From Paenibacillus sp. BK033 (lineage in GTDB: Bacteria; Bacillota; Bacilli; Paenibacillales; Paenibacillaceae): 64,000 nt of DNA. Below the pieces are notes generated by a model, which was given only the letters and a program-made list of their open reading frames with translations, did no database searches and was not told the DNA's origin. Shown here piece after piece: positions 42,901-50,675 of the stretch. The position numbers and the translations under genes were made by a program. The first letter of the stretch is position 1, and each line of letters begins with the position of its first letter. The DNA lies in assembly GCF_004345425.1 (NCBI RefSeq), contig NZ_SLVP01000007.1, forward strand, positions 62,001-126,000, given 5' to 3'.

Positions 42901-43440
42901 AATCTCTCCACTAATTAGTTTTCCTTGATTGTCTTTTTCTTTTAATTTCCCTGGGCAAACCGTTATGTTACCTTCCCAACAAGGATCACCCACATCTGGA
43001 GTTACATAATAGGGTCCAACACCATTCCCCTCTATTATCCACTCTTTTCCATTTGCTCTTCGGTTAACAGCCACATACATTGTAGATAAAGAATTTAGTG
43101 AAGTAACTGTAAGTTCGGTACCACTAACCGTTTCGATTATTAATTTAGAACCTGATAAGCTAAATTTACTAGTACGTTTTGTTAGCGTTAAATTCCCTTT
43201 ACTATCGGCTACTTGCATCCAAAGCTGAAATGAGTTTTCTTTCACCTTATAACCCTTGGGAATATTAATATTTACTGATATATTTGAGATTACTCCACTT
43301 GAATAATAGTTTTGACTAAAATTAATGGCTTGTGACCTATTTAATACTTCCGTAGAAGCACTAGAAACAAACTGGATATTAAACAAGTTTAGTACTATAA
43401 CGACAATTAAAATAAGGGGAATACTTTTTTTTAATACCAT
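36904..43440 (-). CDS. Giant secreted multidomain protein with PKD-like repeats
   Basis: 2178 residues with an N-terminal signal peptide (IPLILIVVIVLNLFNI, cleavage near VSSA). A Cys-containing N-terminal domain (~30-300; VCPGK, CTGCGGYAVGQ) resembles Paenibacillus DUF5704-like proteins. A Pro-rich linker (~440) precedes PKD/Ig-like domains (~455-720), a region with beta-propeller-like repeats (~800-1150), a LamG/DUF1080-like domain (~1330-1490), further PKD/FN3 domains and a conserved-looking C-terminal domain. Expected to be extracellular. It has no wall anchor of its own but is coupled to an SLH gene. Function unknown. Confidence 0.8.
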   Translation of the reverse strand: MVLKKSIPLILIVVIVLNLFNIQFVSSASTEVLNRSQAINFSQNYYSSGVISNISVNINIPKGYKVKENSFQLWMQVADSKGNLTLTKRTSKFSLSGSKLIIETVSGTELTVTSLNSLSTMYVAVNRRANGKEWIIEGNGVGPYYVTPDVGDPCWEGNITVCPGKLKEKDNQGKLISGEIKADDGAIKSISKGFDLPATFFTKNNEKVSPNLLKPSSARVTEARLAPGSKHRIVTKGNGINGAGLTTAILPIKTNADVLVDIPCTGCGGYAVGQKYDMNTILNWAASTYYYEGEVRVTYEPIAEPTSPTVSCDCSAEPDTITFADKDIPVTATLTASLSGKGTKTVKNWTVYGRADDGSQYTTSTVGYGLDKIEQKFSFTLPKDKLDGVDSYTETWVMRARVNFNDGTTAEQPIACTTTVAKPGAATPDPGGTPTPPPAPPVTADIEFRPNTIITGDQSTLDNNSDGYTSMSWTFSTNLQEVIPDTSQYRYPNVKFDKPGFYQAKIMVTNGIETKWDTASLQVLDPKPVAVVTGPTKVIQGRDFSNIFHLYNSYTPLAERGVTLDFTKNQTSYKKSGDPVYTNGWPSKGPTTLGDYAVEGKVFDSQGRESDWGTHIFEVVPDQPPVVSIMTPEQTYRFNESMIYIDAESVDGDALESMKIEERYDHDNDGNYEEELWTSVYTGPFKDTYPVTYTSVGKRQYRASVTEDYGLSAISEIAATNVLNYAPFVDFDVFGLTQQPDQGDDSAPEDLAYTGESIMRSWRLIQPYTTNANKPIGWKTNSGALQTKNAKMADFFIKYPNMGLGANSRSKYELAADLTSLPVWGLPAGAAAVPYIYAGHRLYSREGGEMVERNAKNGTEISRFSLSEASGMTYLGADKNENFYYGAWVGESSKATAYEIRKINNRGQLSASYTVPISTGISYVMYFEVSDDGQYLYMAYRNRVGAEQNYWNVHAVKYSVQDKSVKWDVKTGDLRYNPTILQNYKGVVDSDGDLYLTWGTYTSYDGFETYAMAVNGDTGVMGYGAMTTGQADPSYMVASQLNKSNNTKNLYFTVSGYYSNMFNSDTGMSTDIYGFYWNRTTGQLSMLGYPGVSGPNRFGMESWYCDDYPYCDKFTAEKSWGGTTPVIYPDGTIYSTTVYNYGDYKFDSNLYPIVFYDGKKYTYQNNRGNKIANGKAFLMPSGLLAYPINGAYANYSEATYKPYAGIVAAGRAPVDFYNNYYGNKTYSSEILDKGYSFPSGALKDPTLNTSILPDGSFYGFSATLGGSTIQYVFPFVPANGSGDYPRAMDENTVEVVDATWAGLWYDPATKLKNDRLSFNIAVNDAANDKPIGAAVQVQDGKNMYAAEWTKDKLTLFKVAAGTKTALQSVDYSRSPFVTYPFELEASNGTLRVFINHAKLIEISDDTYKQGSVGIMSLGQQQAKFSEVKVKNYGDYYVEETRQSVLVGEEIKYDTIFDDIEKDPESAEEWSYRHDPNYFANPLGLSAFDGKTFEVKLPVLDKPGLYNITLKAKDSPGMDEYEGWSEPVTKELYVHRRPIARPDVRFTGIVYPEGETLDYSTYDTSYDPDIPDYLADRKFRNRWADETAWTAGKRELYTRPGVELIIQEQVQDGFGVWSYWVETRVYKEALPAANQHRPQMMMTYPGGTLASPTLLGGEPMLRWTYSDADGDPQEQFYLKVSYVDNGATIMEGTYPGNDTSFILDEGIKQGRKVKVQGRVYSKGYWSDDSNIVYFILNTPPVTHLLSFNGAKASEPVYTNNNRPLLKVSVTDVDGQPVSRVDYEVLENASSELAADTNSAISATSYAPPALREGLHNWRARASDSFAWGGYSENGYFFVDTVPPDDTNEQLEIKPTSVKVMFNPFRDAAPSSGHASRAFYMQKVNDDGSTTNIDLNNNGTAEYSIPLPNGATSYTVGGLLTGAKYRLMVVDWDVAGNMGQYQYIYFTTNRPPTADFDWSPKPVYEGDTVIFTTAASDPDSNELAVTYKLTSPAGVIRTFSYSFKTPYPSTGPSLRMTETGDWTMLLTVSDGMETVQTEKKVKVFALGLTGYVKHTEQWDEKRKEFNKKQSGKEDSPRGYNVFWAGEKFLLSASTTNTGTATKADRVEVSMKSYSASLTSMNSSRAGWQGELWEKAFNDLKKGPLNFEFTAYYNNGIVKRDTVTVQIEGNVYDIVGVHRVK

Positions 43441-44639
43441 TGATCTTTAACTTCCGTTAAGTAAATTTGTGATGGTTTACCGAATGATACATTGTACTTT
43501 TCAAGATGAATGGGATACCCTCCAAATTGCTTTATTTGTTTATTTACATAGTTTTTAGGAACCAATGCAAGAATGTAATTATGTGCTGATTTACTAGGTT
43601 CATTAAAGACAAACTCTGTCTTATTTATAAAAAGCCCAGTACGTTCAAGCAGCTTTCCATCTCTATAAATATAACGATCGGCCAGCACAATGTTTCCACC
43701 AGTATAGTCATCAGCGAACATCGCAAAACTATTTCCTACATTTTGACTAGAGCCATCAGCAACTAAGTTCTTACCAATAACTTTATACGCGAAGACATAA
43801 TTATCCGAAGGCTTATCATTAGCAACAGCAGAGTTGTATGTTGCCCCTTTCAAATACTCCGCATAATACCCCTTCGTATCCGCAGGGTCCAGAATAATCA
43901 ACTTATCAATCGTCACGTTATACTTCTTGCTAATATCCACCGAATAAGGCAGCTTCACCAAATCATTCTGATTAAACATCGTAATCATATTGTGCCGATG
44001 CCAAGCGATTTCCGCTGCGCTGGACGCCCCTTGGTCTACCGTCAGCTTACCGCCGTTAGCCAGCTTCAACAGCCTTGTTACGAGCACCGCAGCCTCCGCG
44101 CGGGTTGTTGTGCCTTCGGTGTTAATCGTCTCCGCCTTTGTCCCGGAACGGGATAAAATGCCTTTGTTCACCGCGCGGAACATCAATTCCGCCGCGCTTA
44201 ACTTTTTCCCGCGGTATTCCGTGTACTCGCCCCTTACCGCTAGCTTTGCCATTTCGTTGCGAGTGGCAGGATTGTTCAGGTTGCCCGGATAATCACCATC
44301 CAAATAAATGCCCGCCTTGGACAACGCGGTCTGATAAGGCGCATACCAATTGGAGCCGACAGCAGCCACTTCGATTTTAAAGGTCATGGCCATAACCTTG
44401 AGCAGCTCCGCCCGGGTAATGGTATTATTCGGCTTAAAGGATCCATCCGGATAACCATTAAGTACCCCGGCTTGCATCGCGGTTTCTATGGACGATTCCG
44501 CCCAATGCCCGTCGATATCGGTAAACGAGGGCTTGGAAGCCGCTTCCGCGCTTCTCCCGTTGCTCATCACGCCTAATCCAACCAGACTCCCTGCCGCAAC
44601 AACTCCGGCTAGTACAATAGAAACCCATGTTTTTCTCAC
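43431..44639 (-). CDS. S-layer homology domain protein
   Basis: 402 residues, starting at a GTG eight bases after GGGGAGAT. Signal peptide (WVSIVLAGVVAAGSLVG), then three SLH repeats over ~38-200 (FTDIDGHWAESSIETAMQAG, LNGYPDGSFKPNNTITRAEL) that bind secondary wall polymers. The C-terminal ~200 residues have no family I recognise. Its end overlaps the start of the giant protein by 10 bases (ATGGTATTAA), implying coupled synthesis and probably a complex at the surface. Confidence 0.88.
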   Translation of the reverse strand: MRKTWVSIVLAGVVAAGSLVGLGVMSNGRSAEAASKPSFTDIDGHWAESSIETAMQAGVLNGYPDGSFKPNNTITRAELLKVMAMTFKIEVAAVGSNWYAPYQTALSKAGIYLDGDYPGNLNNPATRNEMAKLAVRGEYTEYRGKKLSAAELMFRAVNKGILSRSGTKAETINTEGTTTRAEAAVLVTRLLKLANGGKLTVDQGASSAAEIAWHRHNMITMFNQNDLVKLPYSVDISKKYNVTIDKLIILDPADTKGYYAEYLKGATYNSAVANDKPSDNYVFAYKVIGKNLVADGSSQNVGNSFAMFADDYTGGNIVLADRYIYRDGKLLERTGLFINKTEFVFNEPSKSAHNYILALVPKNYVNKQIKQFGGYPIHLEKYNVSFGKPSQIYLTEVKDQWY

Positions 44640-44724
44640 AATCTATCATCTCCCCTATGATTTTTAAGCGACTAATACGCCCTCTGTTTCTTGCCTGCTT
44701 CCCCCGTATTCGAAATTTTGGATA

Positions 44725-44766
44725 GAAAAAAAGCACACAAAAAACCCGTAAGGCTTTTGGCGTGCT
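44725..44766 (-). terminator. Terminator downstream of the GH5 gene
   Basis: Minus strand 15-bp imperfect stem (AGCACGCCAAAAGCC against its near complement) with a TTAC loop, then TTTTTTTC. It separates the GH5 transcript from the SLH operon; the SLH promoter must lie in 44640-44730 but I could not assign it. Confidence 0.75.
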
Positions 44767-44828
44767 TCGCTCAAAAATTATTTCTATAATAGCGTAATCT
44801 ATCATTTTTTGTCAAATGTTTCCGTTAA

Positions 44829-46448
44829 TTATCGTTCCAGCCTGACCCACTCGACCGCAAGCGGTCCGCCCTCGGCTTTGATCGTTACGCGGCAGCGGCC
44901 GGATGCCAGCGTGACGCGTTCGACTGCGGCCGTCTCCTGCCATTCCGTGCCTGTGAACGCGCAGATGCCCGCGAGATGGTTATTCACTCGAATGACAGCA
45001 ACCGCTTCGCCTTCAATAGCCTTTGCTCGTACCGTTACGACATGCTCCAACGCCGTTCCTTCAGGCAGATACAGCTCGTACACCAGCCAATCGCCTGGAG
45101 CCAACCGAACATGAAGCCAATCCTGCGGTTCCCACGACTGTCCGCCGCCATGCTGAAAATGCGCCGTCTCCCGCTCACTGTCCGTAAAGCGGATATCTGT
45201 TCCATCCTCGTCACGGAAGCCTAGCTGCCGTATAGTCCGCTCGCCTACTCCATAGCTTGTGCCTTCCCCATAATAGCCGTAAAAAATAGCCGGAATCCGG
45301 ATTGGCGTCCGGAACAATAACGAACGTACAACCTCCGGGTGGTAGACGCAGCGGTCAAGCGCGAGATTTTCCAGATACGCCCACAAGATCTGCTCCGCCG
45401 CTTCCGCGCTGGGCTTATCCCCGCCGTCCAAATAAGCAACAAGCTTGTCCCAGCCTTCCGGCATTATAATCGAGCATGGCGAATTGGTGGTGCTGAGCTT
45501 TTTCCAAGTCCAGAAGTTCCAGGAGATATGATGATCCTCATACAGACGGAACGCGCCCGTATACCATTCGATATTGTTTTCTCCGCCTTCACCCATATAG
45601 ATCGGCAGGTTCAGTTCCTCGCGCTTATCCAGGAATTTCTGAATGCTTGCCGTATCCGGGCTGTTCCAATACTTATGGAACTGGAGCATCATGTTCTCGT
45701 CGATTACCTCATTAAAAACCGACCAGTCCGTCGCCCAATGCGCGCCTTCTATAATAATCATGTGACGGTCATCGACCTCCCGGATCGCCGCCACCATCTC
45801 CTTATATAAAGGCATCAGTCTGTCGTTGTATTGCGCATTCCAGTCCGGCAGAGGCTCGTTTAGAAGATCGTATCCCGCTACGATCCACTCATCCTTGTAA
45901 CGCTCCGCCAGCATGCGCCATATATCGATGGTTAATTTCCTGTAATCGTCGTTTAAGAACAGCTCGGGTTGATCGTTCTCGGAATCGTCAATGTTGGCAC
46001 CGGTCTGGCCGCCTGGAGCACCATGCAAATCAAGAACAACGTACAGCTTATACTCCCGGCACCAGCCAATCGCCCGATCCAGCAGAGCCATATGCTTCTC
46101 ATTATAGTGGTCCGTGCCCTCCGCCATCAGGAATCGCCAGTTGATCGGAAAACGCACCGAGTTGAAGCCCTCCTCCGCAATACGCCGGATATCCGCCTCG
46201 GCAATGTACGTATTATAGTAGATCTCCCAAAAGGATGCCGCCTTCTCCTCGCCGATCAGCTCGCGTACCATTTTCTCAATCCGTCTTGGCCGGTCGCCGG
46301 CTTCCGGGAACCTCCACATATATCCTTCAGGAAGCAGCCAGCTCCCGAATCCGACACCGCGCAGCAATATCTCCTCGCCAGCACCGTTTACGATTTTCTG
46401 ACCTGCGCGTTTTACAAATCCGTTTACGTCTCCCAACCGCCCAGCCAT
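44829..46448 (-). CDS. Glycoside hydrolase family 5 enzyme with C-terminal beta domain
   Basis: 539 residues from the ATG at 46448, six bases after GGGGGA; a TTG at 46463 is in frame. The catalytic barrel (~15-360) shows GFNSVRFPINWRF, VVLDLHGAPGGQTG, the acid/base Glu in YDLLNEPLPDW and the nucleophile Glu in LPIYMGEGGE. The C-terminal ~140 residues (WLHVRLAPGDWLVYELYLPEG) look like a CBM6/35-type beta sandwich. No signal peptide, so it probably acts in the cytoplasm on imported oligosaccharides. Exact glucan or mannan specificity is not clear. Confidence 0.88.
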   Translation of the reverse strand: MAGRLGDVNGFVKRAGQKIVNGAGEEILLRGVGFGSWLLPEGYMWRFPEAGDRPRRIEKMVRELIGEEKAASFWEIYYNTYIAEADIRRIAEEGFNSVRFPINWRFLMAEGTDHYNEKHMALLDRAIGWCREYKLYVVLDLHGAPGGQTGANIDDSENDQPELFLNDDYRKLTIDIWRMLAERYKDEWIVAGYDLLNEPLPDWNAQYNDRLMPLYKEMVAAIREVDDRHMIIIEGAHWATDWSVFNEVIDENMMLQFHKYWNSPDTASIQKFLDKREELNLPIYMGEGGENNIEWYTGAFRLYEDHHISWNFWTWKKLSTTNSPCSIIMPEGWDKLVAYLDGGDKPSAEAAEQILWAYLENLALDRCVYHPEVVRSLLFRTPIRIPAIFYGYYGEGTSYGVGERTIRQLGFRDEDGTDIRFTDSERETAHFQHGGGQSWEPQDWLHVRLAPGDWLVYELYLPEGTALEHVVTVRAKAIEGEAVAVIRVNNHLAGICAFTGTEWQETAAVERVTLASGRCRVTIKAEGGPLAVEWVRLER

Positions 46449-46502
46449 CTCAGATTCCCCCAATAAGATAAGTTATGCCTCCCGAAGACAAGCGTAAGAA
46501 CA

Positions 46503-46545
46503 GAAAAAGCGCCTGCACACGCCGGTTAAGAGCGGTTGCAAGCGC
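46503..46545 (-). terminator. Terminator of the lactonase-MFS operon
   Basis: Minus strand stem GCGCTTGCA/TGCAGGCGC with an inner CCG..CGG pairing, then TTTTTC, about 80 bases beyond the MFS stop. Confidence 0.7.
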
Positions 46546-46625
46546 CGTTAAGGCAACTTTATCAACGGGTAAGCATCTTAAGCAATACCCGGATTTTTGA
46601 GTGGAAGCCATTATATTGTCATCTT

Positions 46626-47846
46626 TTATTCTCTGCGGTCCTTCGGGAGCAAAATCGATAACAATCCGATCAAAGGCAAGAAGCTGCTGGCCACCATCGT
46701 ATCCAAAATGCCATAATGGTCGGCTGCCGTACCAAGCACAATCGAGCCAAGCCCGCCCATGCCAAAGGCAAGACCCGTAATGAGGCCCGACGCCATGCCT
46801 ACTTTGCCGGGCAGCAGCTCCTGCGCATAAACGACGCTGACCGAGAAGCCGGACTGCAGGATAAACCCGAGCACGAAAATAACCGGGTACACCCAGCCAA
46901 GCGATACATGCGGCAGCAGCAGGGCAAACGGCGCGGAACCGGCAATCGAGAACAGCATCATGCGCTTCCTTCCAAACCGGTCCGAGAGTATACCACCGAA
47001 GAACGTCCCAAGCACGCCTGCCGCCATAAAGATAAAGAGCGGCACTTGGGCTGCTTTTATAGACAATCCGTATTTGTCCTGCATGTAGAAGTTATAAAAG
47101 CTTCCGATTCCCGCCGCATACCACGAGCGCGCAAAAACAAGAATAAGCAGTAACGTTAAAGCAAACGCGATAACTTTTTTATTGTATGGGGATACTGCCG
47201 CAGCGGCACCGGCTGCTTTTTTCTTAACCGGCGTTCCCTTCTCAGCGAGCTGCGCTCCGTACCACGGGACAACCCGTAGAAGCACCAGAATGGCGGCAAT
47301 CGCAAGGAAAGTCCCAAGCACCGCACCGCGTTGGCCAAGCGGGACAAAAATATAAATCGTCATCAGCGGAGCAAGCGCCTGGCCGAAGTTGCCTCCCACC
47401 TGATAGATCGATTGCGCAAGACCGCGGCGTTCGCCAGCCGCAAAGAATACGACGCGCGAGCCTTCCGGATGGAAGACGGCCGAACCAAAGCCCACAAATA
47501 CGACGGCAAGCAGCAGCATCCAGAAGCTTGGCGCGTAAGCGAGTCCGACCATCCCGACCAGACTGCACGCCATCCCCACCGGAAGCATCCAAGGCGCGGG
47601 CTTTTTGTCCGACAATAAACCTACGGCAGGCTGAAGGACCGACGACGTCATATTAAGCGTAAAAGCGATCCAGCCGATCTGGCCGAATTTCAAACCAAGC
47701 GAATCCTCGAAAATCGGGAATAAAGCCGAAACGACCGATTGCATTGCATCATTAAGCAAATGGACAGAGCTGATAGCAAAAAGAATAGAGTATACCGTCC
47801 CCAGCTTGACCGCCGGGGATATTTTCGCCGAATTGCTAACGGACAT
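46626..47846 (-). CDS. MFS transporter, fosmidomycin-resistance (Fsr) type
   Basis: 406 residues with twelve hydrophobic segments. Motifs SVHLLNDAMQSVVSALFPIFED, GLLSDKKPAPWMLPVGM, FGSAVFHPEGSR and AQSIYQVGGNFGQALAPL are those of the Fsr subfamily. Family members export drugs such as fosmidomycin or small metabolites; the natural substrate here is unknown. It follows the lactonase-like gene by 28 bases, probably in one operon. Confidence 0.88.
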   Translation of the reverse strand: MSVSNSAKISPAVKLGTVYSILFAISSVHLLNDAMQSVVSALFPIFEDSLGLKFGQIGWIAFTLNMTSSVLQPAVGLLSDKKPAPWMLPVGMACSLVGMVGLAYAPSFWMLLLAVVFVGFGSAVFHPEGSRVVFFAAGERRGLAQSIYQVGGNFGQALAPLMTIYIFVPLGQRGAVLGTFLAIAAILVLLRVVPWYGAQLAEKGTPVKKKAAGAAAAVSPYNKKVIAFALTLLLILVFARSWYAAGIGSFYNFYMQDKYGLSIKAAQVPLFIFMAAGVLGTFFGGILSDRFGRKRMMLFSIAGSAPFALLLPHVSLGWVYPVIFVLGFILQSGFSVSVVYAQELLPGKVGMASGLITGLAFGMGGLGSIVLGTAADHYGILDTMVASSFLPLIGLLSILLPKDRRE

Positions 47847-47874
47847 GCCGATTCCTTCTTTCTATATTCCAGGC

Positions 47875-48954
47875 TTACCGGGCAGCACCCAAACGAATGC
47901 ATACCGGACTTGGCACTTCAAGTATCGTACCTTCTGATTGAATATGACCAGTCTCTTCATCAACGGAGAACAACACGATATTGCCTGTTTTCTGATTGGC
48001 GACAAGAAGCTGGCTGCCATCCGGCAGCACGAGGAAGTTGCGCGGGGCATCCCCTTCGCAGGAAGCATTCTGCAGAAGCGTCAGCCTTCCGTCTGCCTGA
48101 TCAACGGCAAATACGGCAATGCTGTTATGACCGCGGTTCGAGCTGTACAAATAACGGCCGCAGGGCGACAGATGAATATCCGCTGCGTCGTTATAGCCGG
48201 AGAAGCCTTCCGGCAAAGCGGATACGGTCTGAACGGGCGTCAGTTCACCGCTCGCCGATACATTGAGCAAGGTGACCGTGGAATCCAATTCGTTCATGAC
48301 ATAAGCCGTGGACAAGCTTTGATGGAAAACAATATGGCGCGGGCCGGCGCCCGAATGAAGCTTGCAGGAGCTCTGCTTCGCAAGCTTGTTCCCTTCTTCA
48401 ATCCGGAAGATATGGATCAGGTCCGTGCCAAGATCATTCAGATAAACGTAATTGCCGTTTACTACAATGGCATGCGCATGAGTAGCTTCCTGACGCGCGG
48501 TATTCGAGCCAAGCGGTGCTTCCTCCCGGACAATGGAGGATGCCGGCGCAAGCGTGCCGTCTTCATGAATAGGAAGCAGCGCTGCGTTGCCTCCGGTATA
48601 GTTCGCAACCAGAACCGCGTTATTCGCGGAATCAACCGTTATGTAGCAAGGATCCGCGCCATGCGTCAGCTGTCGGTTCAGCTCCGTGAGTTCTCCGCTT
48701 TCTTCATCAATCGCAAAGGATACAACCGAGCCTCCCGCTTCCTCGCCGGTCTGCCCCGTTTCGCTTACCGCGTACAGCCGGCGGCCAGCCGAATCAACGG
48801 CCAGATAAGATGCATTTTGAACCTCCGTCACTTCTTGCTTGACCGAAATCCTGCCCGCGGCGCCGTCATAAGCGCATACGCGAATCGTCGGTTCCGCTGC
48901 GGCTCCATAGGAGCCAACGTATAAAATGCCCGCAAAAGCCTGGTTCTTGCTCAT
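47875..48954 (-). CDS. Lactonase-family seven-bladed propeller protein (Pgl/YkgB type)
   Basis: 359 residues from the ATG at 48954 (MSKNQAFAGILYVGSYG). Propeller repeats include YLAVDSAGRRLYAVSETG, YITVDSANNAVLVANYTGGN, HAIVVNGNYVYLNDLGTD, GPRHIVFHQSLSTAYVMNEL and DIHLSPCGRYLYSSNRGHNS. This is the family of 6-phosphogluconolactonases of the YbhE type. It may hydrolyse 6-phosphogluconolactone or another sugar lactone. Operon with the MFS transporter. Confidence 0.85.
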   Translation of the reverse strand: MSKNQAFAGILYVGSYGAAAEPTIRVCAYDGAAGRISVKQEVTEVQNASYLAVDSAGRRLYAVSETGQTGEEAGGSVVSFAIDEESGELTELNRQLTHGADPCYITVDSANNAVLVANYTGGNAALLPIHEDGTLAPASSIVREEAPLGSNTARQEATHAHAIVVNGNYVYLNDLGTDLIHIFRIEEGNKLAKQSSCKLHSGAGPRHIVFHQSLSTAYVMNELDSTVTLLNVSASGELTPVQTVSALPEGFSGYNDAADIHLSPCGRYLYSSNRGHNSIAVFAVDQADGRLTLLQNASCEGDAPRNFLVLPDGSQLLVANQKTGNIVLFSVDEETGHIQSEGTILEVPSPVCIRLGAAR

Positions 48955-49083
48955 TTGCCCAACAACCTTTCTTAGTAGAGTACAGTAAAGTGAACATAGC
49001 ACATGCCAACCGTCTTCACAATGCTTCTAACGAAACATTCTGACGCTTATAAAAAATGTCTTTTCAACCATCCATAGGCGTGA

Positions 49084-49102
49084 TATAATGTAAGCGCTAT
49101 CA
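49084..49102 (+). promoter_or_regulatory. Extended -10 promoter and cre box of the LytTR gene
   Basis: TGATATAAT (49081-49089) is an extended -10. It is followed at once by TGTAAGCGCTATCA (49089-49102), a perfect match to the cre consensus TGWNANCGNTNWCA. CcpA bound there would cover the transcription start and repress in glucose. Confidence 0.72.
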
Positions 49103-49136
49103 AATCAGTAGTTCACATTTCTAAGGGGGAATCGGA

Positions 49137-49499
49137 ATGATGAATACTACGCTGAGCGGCCGAAATGTCTACGAGGATTTCGAACTGGAATCGGATGTGC
49201 TTTACTTCAAGCTTGGTACTCTTGGTCTAGTCAGCTTCCACGGCAGAAACTACAACATAAAGAAGAGAATGACTGCCGAACAGATCCAGCAGCTCACCGC
49301 AAATAGCAGCTTCTATCCGGTGAATACGAATTGCTACATTAATATCGGCAAGATCAAGTCCATTGCCGGCGGCGTCGTATACTTTGGCTCGGAATACCAC
49401 GAGACGAAGCAAGTACCGGTACCTAGGCGCAAACAATACGTGCTGCAGCAGCTTTTCACTCAACGCACGATCAACAACGAGCTGCGCATAACACCATAA
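49137..49499 (+). CDS. Stand-alone LytTR-like DNA-binding protein
   Basis: 120 residues. The C-terminal two thirds follow the LytTR pattern: FYPVNTNCYINIGKIKSIAGGVVYFG, then QVPVPRRKQYVLQQLF, the expected beta-strand and SRRK-like positions. There is no receiver domain. It may be a one-component regulator. A second ATG directly follows the first. Expression is probably CcpA-controlled through the cre box at its start site. It ends in a long hairpin before the epimerase gene. Confidence 0.68.
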   Translation: MMNTTLSGRNVYEDFELESDVLYFKLGTLGLVSFHGRNYNIKKRMTAEQIQQLTANSSFYPVNTNCYINIGKIKSIAGGVVYFGSEYHETKQVPVPRRKQYVLQQLFTQRTINNELRITP

Positions 49500-49513
49500 G
49501 CTTTGCCTGTACG

Positions 49514-49553
49514 GACAACCGCCGCATTCCAGGACTGGAATGCGGCGGTTGTC
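49514..49553 (+). terminator. Long perfect hairpin after the LytTR gene
   Basis: An 18-bp perfect stem (GACAACCGCCGCATTCCA and its complement) with a 4-base loop. The downstream sequence is only moderately T-rich, but the stem is very stable. Confidence 0.75.
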
Positions 49554-49609
49554 TGTTCAAGTTCATCCTGTTATTCTAATGGAAGGTTGATTATAAGGAG
49601 GCATTATCA

Positions 49610-50614
49610 ATGAGCACGCAAGGAAAAGCATTTGAAGAACAATATAAAGGCGAGCCTGCGGTATGGCTGCAATGGGGTTCTTATGAAGCTGCCGTGCTTC
49701 CTGGCGTTGGCGCGAACCTGATCGCGTTCCGCGACACAAGCAAAGGCTATCATATTCTACGCGAGCCAGCCGAGCAAGAAATGGAAGCGTTTAAAGCAAA
49801 CCCCGGCGTTCACGGCATTCCGGTATTGTTCCCGCCGAACCGTTATGAAGACGGCCGCTTCCAATTTAACGGCAACACGTATACCTTCCCGATCAACGAG
49901 CCTAAGACAGGCAATCATCTGCACGGCTTTGCCCATACGGCGGTGTGGACGGTTGAAGACTACGGCGTAAACCAAACGGAAAGCTACGTATCCCTGAAGC
50001 TGTCCGTAGACGAGAAGCATCCGATCTTCGAATTCCTGCCGCATGTGTTTACCCTTCGTCTGCGTTATGCCTTGAACGAAACCGGACTTCTTCAGCATAT
50101 TTCCGTACATAATGAAGGACAAGACGCCATGCCTTGCATGGTTGCCTTCCATACCGCGGTTAATGCGCCGTTCGCGCCAAACAGCGCGCCGGAGGACTGC
50201 TCCTTCACGATGACGATCGGCAAGCGCTGGGAAATGAGCGAGCGTATGCTGCCTACAGGCCAGTTTCTCCCGCTTTCCGAAGGCGAGCAGGCTATTCAAA
50301 CAACCGGCGTTCCTACTTATTGGGAAGCTATGGACAACCACTATACGGCAGAGCCGCGCAACGGCCGCAACCAAATGGTGCTGACGGATTCGCGCGAGCA
50401 GGTTGCTCTCGTCTATGACGCGGGTACGGCCTTCAAGCAATGGATGGTATGGAACAATAACGCTACCAAAGGCTTCTTCTGCCCTGAGCCGCAGCTTAAC
50501 CTGGTTAATGCGCCAAACGTTGACCTGCCAGCCGATGAGATTGGTCTCGTCAGCCTGGAGCCGGGCGGCATTTGGGAAAACTCCAGCCGTTTCTACTTGC
50601 GATCGGCCCAATAA
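49610..50614 (+). CDS. Aldose 1-epimerase family protein
   Basis: 334 residues, single-domain GalM-like. Signatures PVLFPPNRYEDGRFQFNG, GNHLHGFAHTAVW with the catalytic His, and a late ALVYDAGTAFKQWMVWNN followed by CPEPQ with the likely catalytic Glu. It interconverts alpha and beta anomers of hexoses or related sugars in the cytoplasm. The start follows AAGGAGG. Monocistronic between two hairpins. Confidence 0.9.
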   Translation: MSTQGKAFEEQYKGEPAVWLQWGSYEAAVLPGVGANLIAFRDTSKGYHILREPAEQEMEAFKANPGVHGIPVLFPPNRYEDGRFQFNGNTYTFPINEPKTGNHLHGFAHTAVWTVEDYGVNQTESYVSLKLSVDEKHPIFEFLPHVFTLRLRYALNETGLLQHISVHNEGQDAMPCMVAFHTAVNAPFAPNSAPEDCSFTMTIGKRWEMSERMLPTGQFLPLSEGEQAIQTTGVPTYWEAMDNHYTAEPRNGRNQMVLTDSREQVALVYDAGTAFKQWMVWNNNATKGFFCPEPQLNLVNAPNVDLPADEIGLVSLEPGGIWENSSRFYLRSAQ

Positions 50615-50638
50615 ATTAGATATCCAGCTGGAAAAATA

Positions 50639-50668
50639 AGGGCTGTTCCAACCAACCGGAACAGCCCT
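50639..50668. terminator. Bidirectional terminator between epimerase and sbnB
   Basis: Perfect 11-bp stem AGGGCTGTTCC/GGAACAGCCCT with an 8-base loop, followed by CGTTCTTC on the plus strand. The two genes converge here. Confidence 0.78.
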
Positions 50669-50675
50669 CGTTCTT

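Noticed and set aside
44640..44770. Riboswitch (cyclic dinucleotide type) upstream of the SLH operon
   Set aside because: The conserved stem with T-run is better explained as the terminator of the GH5 gene, and I could not match any riboswitch core.
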